From the NCBI GenBank assembly GCA_016702305.1, contig JADJEH010000011.1, positions 1-64,000 of the forward strand: 64,000 bases of DNA. Direction: 5' to 3'. Source of the stretch: a bacterium. Its GTDB lineage: Bacteria > Electryoneota > RPQS01. The stretch's first letter is position 1, and each line of letters opens with the position of its first letter. Below the pieces are notes generated by a model. That model ran no database searches, was not told where the DNA came from, and saw nothing but the letters and a program-made list of their open reading frames with translations. Position numbers and translations under genes: made by a program. Below are positions 27,853 to 36,706 of this stretch, piece after piece.

Positions 27853-28350
27853 ATGGAACTACCCACGGTCCTCGTTTTAGAAGAAGCACATTCGTTCATT
27901 CAGAGAGGCAGTGAACAAGATGATGGAACACCAAATCCTACGCAGATGTGCCGACAGACATTCGAGCGCATTGCTCGTGAGGGACGCAAATTCGGCTTGG
28001 GTTTGGTCCTCTCGTCACAACGACCTTCAGAACTTTCTTCTACTGTACTCGCGCAATGCAACACCTTTCTGCTTCATCGTATCGTCAATGATCGCGACCA
28101 GGAGCTAGTAGGAAAACTCGTTCCTGACAATCTAGGCGGATTGTTAAAGGAACTCCCGAACCTGCCGTCCCGCCAAGCAATTCTCTTAGGTTGGGCAGCA
28201 CAAGTGCCCGTACTCGTAGAGATCAATGAACTTCGAGAAGAGCATCGCCCAAAATCCGCCGATCCGAAATTCTGGGAAGTTTGGACAGGGAGTGAAGAGC
28301 GAACTATCGACTGGAAGAAAATCGTTAGTGACTGGACGGGAACAACGTAG
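27853..28350 (+). CDS. HerA-like ATPase, Walker B and arginine-finger region (fragment 4)
   Basis: LPTVLVLEEAHSFI is Walker B with the catalytic Glu; RIAREGRKFGLGLVLSSQRP and LAQCNTFLLHRIVNDRDQ are the sensor and arginine-finger motifs typical of HerA. The internal ATG at 27,853 is not a true start. The product ends IDWKKIVSDWTGTT. The restored HerA would be about 690 residues, normal for defence HerA proteins. Last gene of the island's operon. Confidence 0.75.
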   Translation: MELPTVLVLEEAHSFIQRGSEQDDGTPNPTQMCRQTFERIAREGRKFGLGLVLSSQRPSELSSTVLAQCNTFLLHRIVNDRDQELVGKLVPDNLGGLLKELPNLPSRQAILLGWAAQVPVLVEINELREEHRPKSADPKFWEVWTGSEERTIDWKKIVSDWTGTT

Positions 28351-29028
28351 TGTGCTAAAGAACGGAGTGACTGCCCTACTTCGGTTTTGGGCCACGCACT
28401 TGGCACAAAAGGTGAGGGGTTATTACAAGTAGAATGTTCGATAAGTCCAGTCAGACGGCCCGACAGCGTATCATGGTATCGATTCAATGTCGTTCCCCCC
28501 AATCTTGAAATTCCGATCCGAATCGTGTATATTGATTCGATTATCATCCGTTTTCCGCACGCTCTCGCTTCGACAAATGACGTAAAATCGTCTCGTCGTC
28601 GCGCCTGCCTTCCGTCAGCGCATTTGGCACAAAAGGATCAGTATTATTACGGTGTACTGGAGGGTAAAGGCCCGCTTGCCTGGATTAAAGAGATGATTCA
28701 CCTTTGAAAGCGCTAGCTTTGTTGTTTACTGAACATAGTTTAGCAGGCCTTCCATGCAACTCAAAAGCCGCGAAGGCGACGAAGGCGTGAAGTATTGGTA
28801 AATCAATCGTATAACAGCGAATCAAGGTGCGACCCGCGATGACGACACACGTAATCCCGTTTTGTCACATTGCAAAATAGCGTAGGGCAGAAGTCTCTCC
28901 GACCCACGAATTCTGCATAATAAATTCCGACTTTGGCCATAATTGGCGGACTCATTTGTACTGGTCGTCACGAAGTGAACGCGTTCTGAGCAAACAGTCG
29001 AATAATCGATAGCCTCTAAAATACTCCT
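28351..29028. other. 678 bases without a supported gene, with a 13-bp direct repeat
   Basis: TTGGCACAAAAGG occurs at 28,400-28,412 and again at 28,624-28,636; both are followed by a partly matching TTATTAC. The short frames here (for example 28,387-28,707) have no start signal or recognisable protein pattern. No promoter or RNA gene seen. Confidence 0.4.
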
Positions 29029-29068
29029 AATTGGGTCAGAATTAAGAACTCTGACCCAATTTTTTTAT
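29029..29068 (+). terminator. Strong rho-independent terminator upstream of the fibre operon
   Basis: AATTGGGTCAGA and TCTGACCCAATT form a perfect 12-bp stem (29,029-29,040 and 29,050-29,061) with a 9-base loop, followed by TTTTTATT. It separates the defence island from the fibre operon. Confidence 0.85.
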
Positions 29069-29245
29069 TCACTCATTGATAAACAATAACTTATAGATTC
29101 CAGCAATGTGGAGAAAATCGAGATATGCATCTGACATTCGTTGACCCACGGCAACGTTCGCGCTAAATTGTGGATGCGAAGCAGATTCCATCTAGCCGCA
29201 CGTTTCCCTCCCAGTTCAAGAGTTATCAATTTTACAAGGAACGCC

Positions 29246-32200
29246 ATGAAGACCCTGGTTTTCGTCTTGCTCACTTTTTGCAAGCTCTGTCTTTGCAATT
29301 CCCCAAATTGTCAATACCAAGGTCAGTTAACATTGTCGTCAGGAAGTCCACTGACAATCACAGTGGCAATGTCGTTCAGCATTTATACTGAATTTTCAGG
29401 TGGTGCTGCGGTATGGACCGAAGTCCATCCTGCGGTCGTGGTCACCGGTGGCCTATTCAATGTCAGCCTTGGATCGCTAACATCGCTTAACGATCTATTC
29501 GCCAACAATCGTTGGCTTGGAATCACTATCGGGTCGGATGCAGAAATGTTGCCGCGAGAGCAAATTAAGTCGGTTGCTCATTCTTATCGTGTTGGAACAG
29601 TGGATGGGGCAACGGGCGGTGTTATCACTGGGGATGTTCGTGGAACTGCAAAGGGAACCTTTGGTTCAGGAAGCATCGCTTCTGGTGTCGCTGCAACAGT
29701 CTCCGGGTGGTTCGGGCAACACTGCAAGTGGAGAATTAAGCACTGTTGGCGGTGGAGATGCCAATACCGCTTCAGGAACCTGGAGCACGGTTGGTGGTGG
29801 ATACGAGAACACAGCCTCCGGTGAAATGTCCACGGTTTCTGGCGGCAATGTCAACTTCGCGCCATCAGACTACTCAACTGTTGGTGGTGGCGTAGGCAAC
29901 AATTCATCGGCAGCCTATTCGACTGTAAGCGGCGGCGGCAATAACGAGGCAAACGGCGTGCATTCAACGGTGGGTGGCGGTACCAGCAATTTGGCCAACG
30001 ATTACATTACGACCGTGTCCGGAGGACTTAACAACACGGCCAATGATTCCGGTAGCTTTGTAGGAGGCGGACAAGACAACGTCGCTATGAATTCTTTCGG
30101 TACAATCGGAGGGGGACGTAGCAATGCAACAGCAAGCTCCTATTCTACAGTTGGCGGCGGGCAAAACAACTCGGCATCGGACGACTATGCTTTTGTCGGC
30201 GGCGGACAAAATAATACTGCCGAAGCCACAGGCGCGTCCATTGTCGGCGGCGACAGCAACCAAGTCTGGTCCAGTCACGCTTTCATAGGCGGCGGACAAA
30301 AGAATTACGCCAATGCTTCTGGCGCTGTGATCGTTGGTGGCGCAAATAACATTGCGTTCGGTATTAACTCAACCGTGGGCGGTGGTAGCTTCAATAAAGT
30401 GCGCGGCGACTATTCCCTGATCGCAGGCGGCGGGGGAATACTGCATCCGACTCGAACAGCATTGATGCAATTTCTTACAATAGCATGATCGGAAACGGAT
30501 CTCGAAACAAAGTACAAAACGCGCCTTACGGAGTAATCTCTGGAGGTAACAGTAACACTGTTTCAAACATGTTTTCTACAATCGGCGGTGGACTTAACAA
30601 CGTTGCTAGTGGCAATACGTCTACTGTTGGCGGGGGAAACCTTAATCGGGCACGCGGCGACTATAGTGTCATCGCGGGAGGAGGAGGCGGCGGCAGGGCA
30701 GACTCAAATAGCGCCAGCAACACCAATTCCACTATCGGCGGCGGCAAAAGTAATGTAGCCAGCGCCATTGGTTCGACTGTTAGTGGCGGTACCCGAAACA
30801 GGTCCCGGGGTGACTACTCGGTTGTGAGTGGAGGTGGCGGTGCATCTTCAGCAGATTCCAACAGTGCCATCGGTGATTGGTCAACAGTGAGCGGTGGTCA
30901 CAAGAATTTCTCTGGCGATCAGTTTGCGTCGGTTAGTGGAGGCGAGAATAACGCCGCAAGCGCGCTCGGTTCAACTGTGAGCGGCGGACGATTCAACCGT
31001 GCGAGCGGCGCATATTCAGTAGTTGCAGGCGGCGGAACCTCCTTGCTTGCCGATTCCAGCAGCGCCTCTGGTCTAAACTCTACGATCAGCGGCGGCCGAA
31101 AGCACTCGGCAAGCGGTAGTTACTCGGCAATTAGCGGTGGAAACGAAAACAACGCCAGCGGTACCTATTCATCCATAGGGGGCGGCGCCAGCAACATAGC
31201 AGATGGGATCGGCTCAACAGTCAGTGGAGGTCGCTTCAATCGTGCAAGTGGCCTATACTCCGTGATCGGCGGCGGCGGCGGTGCTTCAGAAGCCGACTCC
31301 AATATCGCCAGCAGTTCTTATGGTACAATCGGTGGTGGTAATCGAAACATTGCCAGCGATGTGGGCGGGACTGTAAGTGGCGGGGTTGGGAACATCACGC
31401 GTGGTGTCTACTCAACTATCGGGGGCGGCTACAGCAACGGCGCACACGATACAGCAAGTGTGGTTGGCGGTGGTTACAACAATTCCCTCTATGGAGATTA
31501 TTCGGTGATCGCAGGCGGCCAGAATAATCACACAGTACACCATTATGCGACTATCGCGGGAGGCTACGGTAACGAGGTGATTGGCTACTACTGCACCATT
31601 TCGGGTGGCGGGGACAATACGGTCACTTACAGTTATGCCACAGTTTCTGGAGGGCGCTACAATGGAGCACACGGCAACCATGCCACGATAGGTGGTGGAA
31701 CCTATAATTTCGCTCGCGCGAGCGGAGCAGTAATCGCTGGAGGTGGAACTGGCTCTGCCGCAGACTCAAATAGTACGGAGGGTGGTCAATCAACCATCAG
31801 TGGTGGATCAAGAAACTATATAGATAATGGCGGATTTGACGGGACAATTGGCGGTGGATATTTTAACCGTGTAAGCGGACAGAGGGGCACCGTAAGCGGT
31901 GGCTCGCAGAACATCGCAAGCGGAGAATTTGCTACCGTAGCTGGAGGAGTAGGCAATACGGCTTCAGGCAACTATTCAATATCAATCGGTGGCGCAAGCA
32001 ACAGCGCAAGTGGAGACGCCGCTACCGTTTGCGGATTTACGAACTCTGTAAGCGGAGATTACGCGTTTGCGGCTGGAAAGAATGTGGATGTGGCAGGAAC
32101 AGGTTCTGTAGCCCTGGGCGCCAACATTAGCTGCAGCGCCGACAGCTCGTTTGTCTTTTCCGACGGAAGCGGTCCACTGTTTAGCATAGGTGCAGAAAAC

Positions 32201-32643
32201 ACATTCAACGTTAAGGCTAATGGAGGAGGTAGGTTTTGGACGACAGCAGATCACGCTAGCAACATCGGGACGCGGCTCGCAGCAGGGGATCGTCATGGGT
32301 TGCTCTAAGCGATTCAACGAAGAAAACAAATCGAATACCTGTAGATTCAAAAGCAATTTTACAGAAGGTCGCCGCGCTTCCGATTGACCAGTGGAACTAC
32401 AAGCATCAAGCGGATGGCCCTTTGCATATTGGGCCAATGGCTCAGGATTATTGGAACGCATTCCATCTCGGTGAAGACAGTTTAGGCATCGAAACCATTG
32501 ACGCAGACGGCGTGCTGTTCGCGGCGGTGCAGGAATTGGCAAAACAGAACGCGGAGCTGAAGCAAACAAATGACAAGCAAACATCAGAGATTGCTGAACT
32601 CAAGCAGTTGGTAGAACAAATGACTCAACTTGGAAATAAGTAA
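29246..32643 (+). CDS. Secreted beta-roll fibre protein with S74 chaperone domain, paralog 1 (frameshifted)
   Basis: ATG 29,246 with AAGGA at 29,236-29,240. Restored product about 1,130 residues: signal peptide, the N-terminal domain shared by all three paralogs (NYQGQLT...WTEVHPAVVV...GLFNV...PREQ), about 50 repeats of roughly 14-16 residues (STVGGGxxNTASG-type, YadA-head-like beta-roll), then ALSDSTKK...HIGPMAQDYWNAF...LFAAVQELAKQ (S74 intramolecular chaperone) and a coiled coil. Five shifts, all single bases: T5 at 29,275-29,279, a missing T at 29,315, GGG 29,705-29,707, G5 30,432-30,436, G4 32,285-32,288. S74 domains drive trimer assembly and often self-cleave. Readable pieces: 29,517-30,488, 30,485-32,308, 32,422-32,643. 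Confidence 0.75.
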
Positions 32644-32663
32644 CAGGACGATTCGGAATTCCC

Positions 32664-33887
32664 ATGAAAAGACTCTTACTCGTATTACTCCTTTCCGCGA
32701 ACGCGATGGCGATCCCGAGGTTGGTGAACTATCAAGGTCAGTTGACCTCGCCGACCGGTACGCCGCTCGACACGACAGTTGCGATGACGTTTAACATCTG
32801 GCCAACTCCCACAGGTGGAGTTTCAGTATGGACAGAGACGCATCCGGCTGTGTCTGTGACTAACGGACTATTCAATGTTCAGCTTGGTTCCATCACCACT
32901 CTAACAGATCTTTTCTCAGTCAATCGTTGGCTCGGAATTGCAATACAAGATGACCCCGAAATGACTCCTCGTGAGCAACTGTTATCAGTTGTTCATGCAT
33001 ATCGTGTCGGAACGGTGGACGGCGCGAGTGGCGGAACGATAAGCGGGAATGTGAATATTTCTGGCAAAGCCAATATCGGTAGTGGAAACGTCAACAGTGG
33101 CAGTTTCGCTTTCGTTGCCGGGCAGAATGATACGGCAAGCGGCCCTTTTTCTACGGTTAGCGGCGGTTTTGGCAATGTGACGAGTGCCAATTCTGCAACT
33201 GTCGGCGGCGGTTTTGGCAATTCGGCGAGTGGCACTGATGCGACTGTTGGCGGCGGTAGTGGCAATACGGCGAGTGCCAATTCTGCAACGGCGAGTGGAG
33301 GGAGTGGCAACAGTGCCAGCGGCGTCGCGAGTTGCATTCCCGGAGGAGCGAACAATATTTGCTCCGGAGTAGGCTCGTTTACTTGTGGGAATAACGCCCA
33401 TTCCATCGGGGACAGCAGCTTTGTTTTTAATGATGGCAGATACGGCGGGAACATCGGCGGCCAAGCGCGACGGTTTATTGTGATCGCGTCCGACGGCTCC
33501 TTTATCCATACGAATAGTACCGCCACGTTGGGTGCCCAGCTTCCCGCCAACGCCACAGCGTGGGTTGCCATCTGTGACTCGACTAAGAAGAATCGGTATG
33601 GGCAAGTCAACACAAGTGAAGTGTTGTCCAAACTTTCTCACATTCCCATTGAAACATGGAGCTACAAAGACGACCCCAACCATGTGAAGCATATCGGCCC
33701 GATGGCGCAGGATTTTTACTCGGCGTTTCATGTAGGCGAGAGCGACACCACGATTTCAACGCTTGATCCGGATGGCGTTGCGCTCGCCGCAATTCAGGAA
33801 TTGGCGAAGCAGGTTAAGCAATTGCAAAGTGAGAACACTGAGCTAAGAAAACTGGTCGAGCAAACGATTAAATTGGGAAACAAATAG
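32664..33887 (+). CDS. Secreted beta-roll fibre protein with S74 chaperone domain, paralog 2
   Basis: 407 residues, intact. Signal peptide MKRLLLVLLLSANAMA, N-terminal domain NYQGQLTSPTGTPLDTTVAM (about 20-115), a short run of about six STVSGGFGNVTS-type repeats (150-225), linker RRFIVIASDGSFIHTNSTAT, S74 domain (about 295-385) with WSYKDDP, HIGPMAQDFYSAF, LDPDGVALAAIQELAKQ, and a terminal coiled coil. The usual Ser-Asp of the S74 cleavage site is Cys-Asp here (ICDSTKK). The gene starts 20 bases after paralog 1 and ends 9 bases before paralog 3, so one operon. Probably a short trimeric surface fibre; no phage genes are nearby. Confidence 0.85.
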   Translation: MKRLLLVLLLSANAMAIPRLVNYQGQLTSPTGTPLDTTVAMTFNIWPTPTGGVSVWTETHPAVSVTNGLFNVQLGSITTLTDLFSVNRWLGIAIQDDPEMTPREQLLSVVHAYRVGTVDGASGGTISGNVNISGKANIGSGNVNSGSFAFVAGQNDTASGPFSTVSGGFGNVTSANSATVGGGFGNSASGTDATVGGGSGNTASANSATASGGSGNSASGVASCIPGGANNICSGVGSFTCGNNAHSIGDSSFVFNDGRYGGNIGGQARRFIVIASDGSFIHTNSTATLGAQLPANATAWVAICDSTKKNRYGQVNTSEVLSKLSHIPIETWSYKDDPNHVKHIGPMAQDFYSAFHVGESDTTISTLDPDGVALAAIQELAKQVKQLQSENTELRKLVEQTIKLGNK

Positions 33888-33896
33888 AGAGTGATA

Positions 33897-35781
33897 ATGA
33901 AGATGATGAAATTCGCCATAGTGCTCTTCCTGTTTGCTGTGCAAGCCTTTGCAATCCCGCAAGTGATCAACTACCAAGGGCAGTTGACCTCGCAGACCGG
34001 AACACCTCTCGATACGACAGTGGCAATGACGTTCAATCTCTATCCGGTTGTATCCGGTGGAGCAGCGGGTTGGAGTGAGACACATCCGGCAGTTGTTGTA
34101 ACAGACGGGCTTTTCAATGTGCGCTTAGGCTCCGTCATACCGTTACCGGATGTTTTCTCGGTGAACAGTTGGCTGAGTGTGACGATTGGCGCAGATACGG
34201 AAATGTCGCCGCGTGAGCAGATTGTGTCGGTCGGTCATGCCTACCGTGCGGGGACGGTGGACGGAGCGACGGGCGGAACGATCACCGGAAAGTTGAATGT
34301 TGGAAGCGGCAACACAAACAGCGGAAGTTTCGCCAATGTGCTGGGCGAGTCCAATAGCGTCAGCGGCAACTGGGGAGCGATATCAGGCGGAAGTAATAAC
34401 ATTTCGACGGAAGGATTCTACAATGTTATTGGCGGTGGAGCTGGAAACATCGTAGAGGCGGGTATCGTGACGATCAGTGGCGGATCCCTTAATCATGCCT
34501 TTCCCAATGCCTATAACGCTGTCATAGCGGGCGGAGAAGGCAATTACGTCAATGGGATCTTTGGCGTCATCGGGGGCGGGAATTACAACAACGTCATAAG
34601 CGACAGTGCGGCAACGATCGCTGGTGGATTTTTTAATAGAGTGAGCGCGAACTATTCGGCCATCGGTGGAGACGCATACAATATTGCCAGTGGTCAAGGA
34701 TCCGTCGTGAGTGGGGGTGTGCAGGATTCCGCGTCTGGTTCGTATAGTACTGTTGGCGGTGGTCAAGGCAATAGCGCAAACTTCGTTGCAAGTACTATTG
34801 GCGGAGGACGGTATAACACCGCAAGTTCGAACGCTACGGTCAGCGGCGGTGTAGGAAATGCGGCGAGTGGAAACACGTCAACAGTCGGAGGCGGAGGAGG
34901 GAATACCGCAAATGGCAATTCCGCAACTGCCAGTGGCGGTGAAGGGAACATGGCGAGTGGCGATTATGCAATTGTCGGCGGTGGTCATGACAATGTTGCT
35001 TCAGGCATCAGCACAACAATTGACGGCGGCGAATTTAATACTGCGAGTGGTAATTATGCTACGGTCGGCGGCGGTGCAGGAAATTCGGCGAGTGGATACA
35101 ATTCAACAATCGGAGGCGGTAGTATAAATTCAGCAAGTAACTTTTTTTGCAACTGTCGGCGGCGGAATTGGCAATAGCGCGAGCGGTATCGGGAGTTGCA
35201 TTCCCGGAGGACGAAACAATTCCTGCTCCGGTGAGGGCTCATTTACCTGTGGGAATTATGCGCATTCCGTTGGTGACAGTAGCTTTGTTTTTAATGATGG
35301 CAGATATGGCGGCAATATTGGCGGCCAAGCACGGAGGTTTATCGTGGTTGCGTCCAACGGTACTTTTATTCACACGAACAGTACCGCTACTCTGGGAGCA
35401 CAGCTTCCCGCCAATTCGACTGCATGGGAAGCCATCTGCGACTCGACTAAGAAGGAACGATATGGACAAGTCAACACCAGGGATGTTTTGTCCAAACTAA
35501 CGATGATTCCGATTGAAACATGGAGCTACAAAGATGACCCCAATCACATCAAGCATATCGGCCCGATGGCGCAGGACTTTTATGCAGCGTTTCATGTAGG
35601 CGAAAGTGACACCACGATCTCCACGCTTGATCCCGATGGCGTGGCACTGGCGGCGATTCAGGAATTGGCCAAGCAGAATGAACAGAAAGACACAAAGATC
35701 ACCGAACTCGAAGCGCGAGTGAAACAGCTTGAGGCAGCGATCTTACAATTTGGGAATCTGACACAAACAGATAAACAGTAA
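33897..35781 (+). CDS. Secreted beta-roll fibre protein with S74 chaperone domain, paralog 3 (one frameshift)
   Basis: ATG 33,897 preferred (AGAGAG just upstream); GTG 33,891 and ATG 33,903 are in frame. Signal peptide, the shared NYQGQLTSQTGTPLDTTVAM domain, about 20 G-rich beta-roll repeats, then the same RRFIVVASNGTFIHTNSTAT linker and S74 domain with ICDSTKK as paralog 2. The frame breaks at a T7 run (35,142-35,148): with T6 it continues FATVGGGIGNSASGIG to the stop at 35,781. Readable pieces are 33,891-35,177 and 35,344-35,781. The C-terminal third is almost the same as paralog 2, so they arose by duplication with expansion or loss of repeats. Confidence 0.8.
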
Positions 35782-35792
35782 GGAGTCCACCC

Positions 35793-36257
35793 ATGAACAA
35801 AGCACTCGTCCTACTCTTCTTGCCCGCACTCTTGTGGGCACAGTCTCAGAGCGAGAATTTCACCCTAACAAAGTCCGTCATTGACGCAGGCGGCGGCGCG
35901 TCGAGTTCTACGAATTTCAACCTCGTTTCTGCGTTCGGTCAACCGACGCCAGTCGGTGTGCAGTCAAGCGAAAGTTTCACACTGTACGCGGGCTTCTTGA
36001 CGCCGTTGCTTTCCGTTTCACCGCTGTCACCAATTCAACGCCTGGTAATTAAGGAAGCGCAACCGGACGCGGTACTTAACTGGGAAGCCATCGCCGGTGC
36101 GGGAAGCTACTCTGTATATCGTAATACTGCGATCAACTTCACGCCAGGACCCGGAAACCTAGTCGGCACAACAACGAATACTACATTTACGGACACAAAC
36201 GTTTTGGCGGGTCCCGCTGTTCAGCAGTATTACATCGTCATCGTGAATAACCCATGA
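35793..36257 (+). CDS. Small secreted protein with FN3-like C-terminus
   Basis: 154 residues. Signal peptide MNKALVLLFLPALLWAQ, then ENFTLTKSVIDAGGGASSST and SESFTLYAGFLTP, a motif pair common in secreted proteins of uncultured FCB bacteria, then an FN3-like sandwich (AVLNWEAIAGAGSYSVYRNT ... YYIVI). It starts 11 bases after paralog 3 and is probably the last gene of the fibre operon. Function unknown; perhaps a surface partner of the fibres. Confidence 0.7.
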   Translation: MNKALVLLFLPALLWAQSQSENFTLTKSVIDAGGGASSSTNFNLVSAFGQPTPVGVQSSESFTLYAGFLTPLLSVSPLSPIQRLVIKEAQPDAVLNWEAIAGAGSYSVYRNTAINFTPGPGNLVGTTTNTTFTDTNVLAGPAVQQYYIVIVNNP

Positions 36258-36387
36258 CACGATCAATCAGACCCCTTGCGGCGTCGCAACCATTGTGGTC
36301 CTGTCCTTGGCATTCACTTGGTTTCATTTGGAAGCGCGTGAAATCGCAAATCAGGTTGCACTTGACTTCATTCGATTTCGTTGGCGC

Positions 36388-36406
36388 GTTAAATCAATGA
36401 TTTAAC
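36388..36406. repeat. 8-bp inverted repeat beside the tRNA fragment
   Basis: GTTAAATC-AAT-GATTTAAC, 19 bases upstream of the tRNA-Asp remnant. It could be a recombinase-binding arm or core, or a chance hairpin. The rest of 36,258-36,424 holds no gene. Confidence 0.35.
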
Positions 36407-36424
36407 AGCAGATACATGTTGGGA

Positions 36425-36466
36425 CTGTCACGCCGGAGGTCGCGGGTTCGAGTCCCGTCGGCCCCG
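36425..36466 (+). other. 3' half of tRNA-Asp(GTC), from anticodon loop to discriminator: candidate att remnant
   Basis: CTGTCAC is the tRNA-Asp anticodon loop, followed by the 3' anticodon strand GCCGG, variable AGGTC, T-arm GCGGGTTCGAGTCCCGT and acceptor strand CGGCCCC plus G. The sequence upstream (TTGGGA) cannot pair with GCCGG, and no GGGGCCG acceptor 5' strand or D-arm exists in the 70 bases before it, so this is not a working tRNA. Homology that starts exactly in the anticodon loop is what tyrosine-recombinase integration into tRNA genes leaves at one element end. No CCA is encoded and no integrase lies in the window. Confidence 0.65.
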
Positions 36467-36475
36467 CTAAAAAAC

Positions 36476-36511
36476 AAGGGTTTACCAGAAATGGTAAACC
36501 CTTTTCGTTTT
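36476..36511 (+). terminator. Strong rho-independent terminator after the tRNA fragment
   Basis: AAGGGTTTACCA and TGGTAAACCCTT form a perfect 12-bp stem with a GAAA tetraloop, followed by TTCGTTTTA. It would end the fibre operon or a transcript through the tRNA. Confidence 0.85.
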
Positions 36512-36609
36512 ACCCCTAAATCAGATCAATCTGATCATAAAATCATATAAAACAATTACTCGTAAAATTGTTCGAGATTTCGCTCGCTATTCTAACAGAA
36601 GCAACGTAT

Positions 36610-36627
36610 ATTAGTCATATGACTAAT
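36610..36627. promoter_or_regulatory. Perfect 18-bp palindrome upstream of TetR gene (putative operator)
   Basis: ATTAGTCATATGACTAAT, centred about 90 bases before the TetR start. TetR-family dimers usually bind palindromes of 14-20 bp in their own promoter, so autoregulation is likely but inferred. Confidence 0.55.
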
Positions 36628-36646
36628 TCAATTGACCAATACAATT

Positions 36647-36658
36647 GACTAATTAGTC
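36647..36658. promoter_or_regulatory. Second palindrome sharing the GACTAA half-site
   Basis: GACTAATTAGTC, a 12-bp perfect palindrome 19 bases after the first. Both contain the half-site GACTAA/TTAGTC, with the halves arranged inversely. Together they may form a double operator of the adjacent TetR protein. Confidence 0.5.
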
Positions 36659-36706
36659 TCAAATACAAGCCAAGAATCAATTTCTACTCCCGGAGTCGCT
36701 TGAACC

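Noticed and set aside
28387..28707. 106-codon frame after HerA
   Set aside because: Starts inside a short-repeat region without ribosome site, composition unlike the neighbouring proteins, no motif.
29700..32150. Dense short DNA repeats that could look like a CRISPR or satellite array
   Set aside because: They are in-frame 42-48 base units coding Gly-rich beta-roll repeats; there are no constant repeats with unique spacers and no cas genes. No CRISPR array was seen anywhere in the window.
32985..33731. Two minus-strand frames of 212-248 codons
   Set aside because: Antisense to the intact fibre paralog 2; repetitive Pro/Leu or Arg/Thr composition follows from the Gly-rich repeats.
29246..35781. 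Phage tail-fibre genes (prophage)
   Set aside because: S74 domains occur in phage fibres, but all three proteins have signal peptides and no phage structural, lysis or packaging gene is present.
36390..36466. Complete tRNA-Asp gene
   Set aside because: The acceptor 5' strand, D-arm and 5' anticodon strand are missing; only the 3' half can be aligned.
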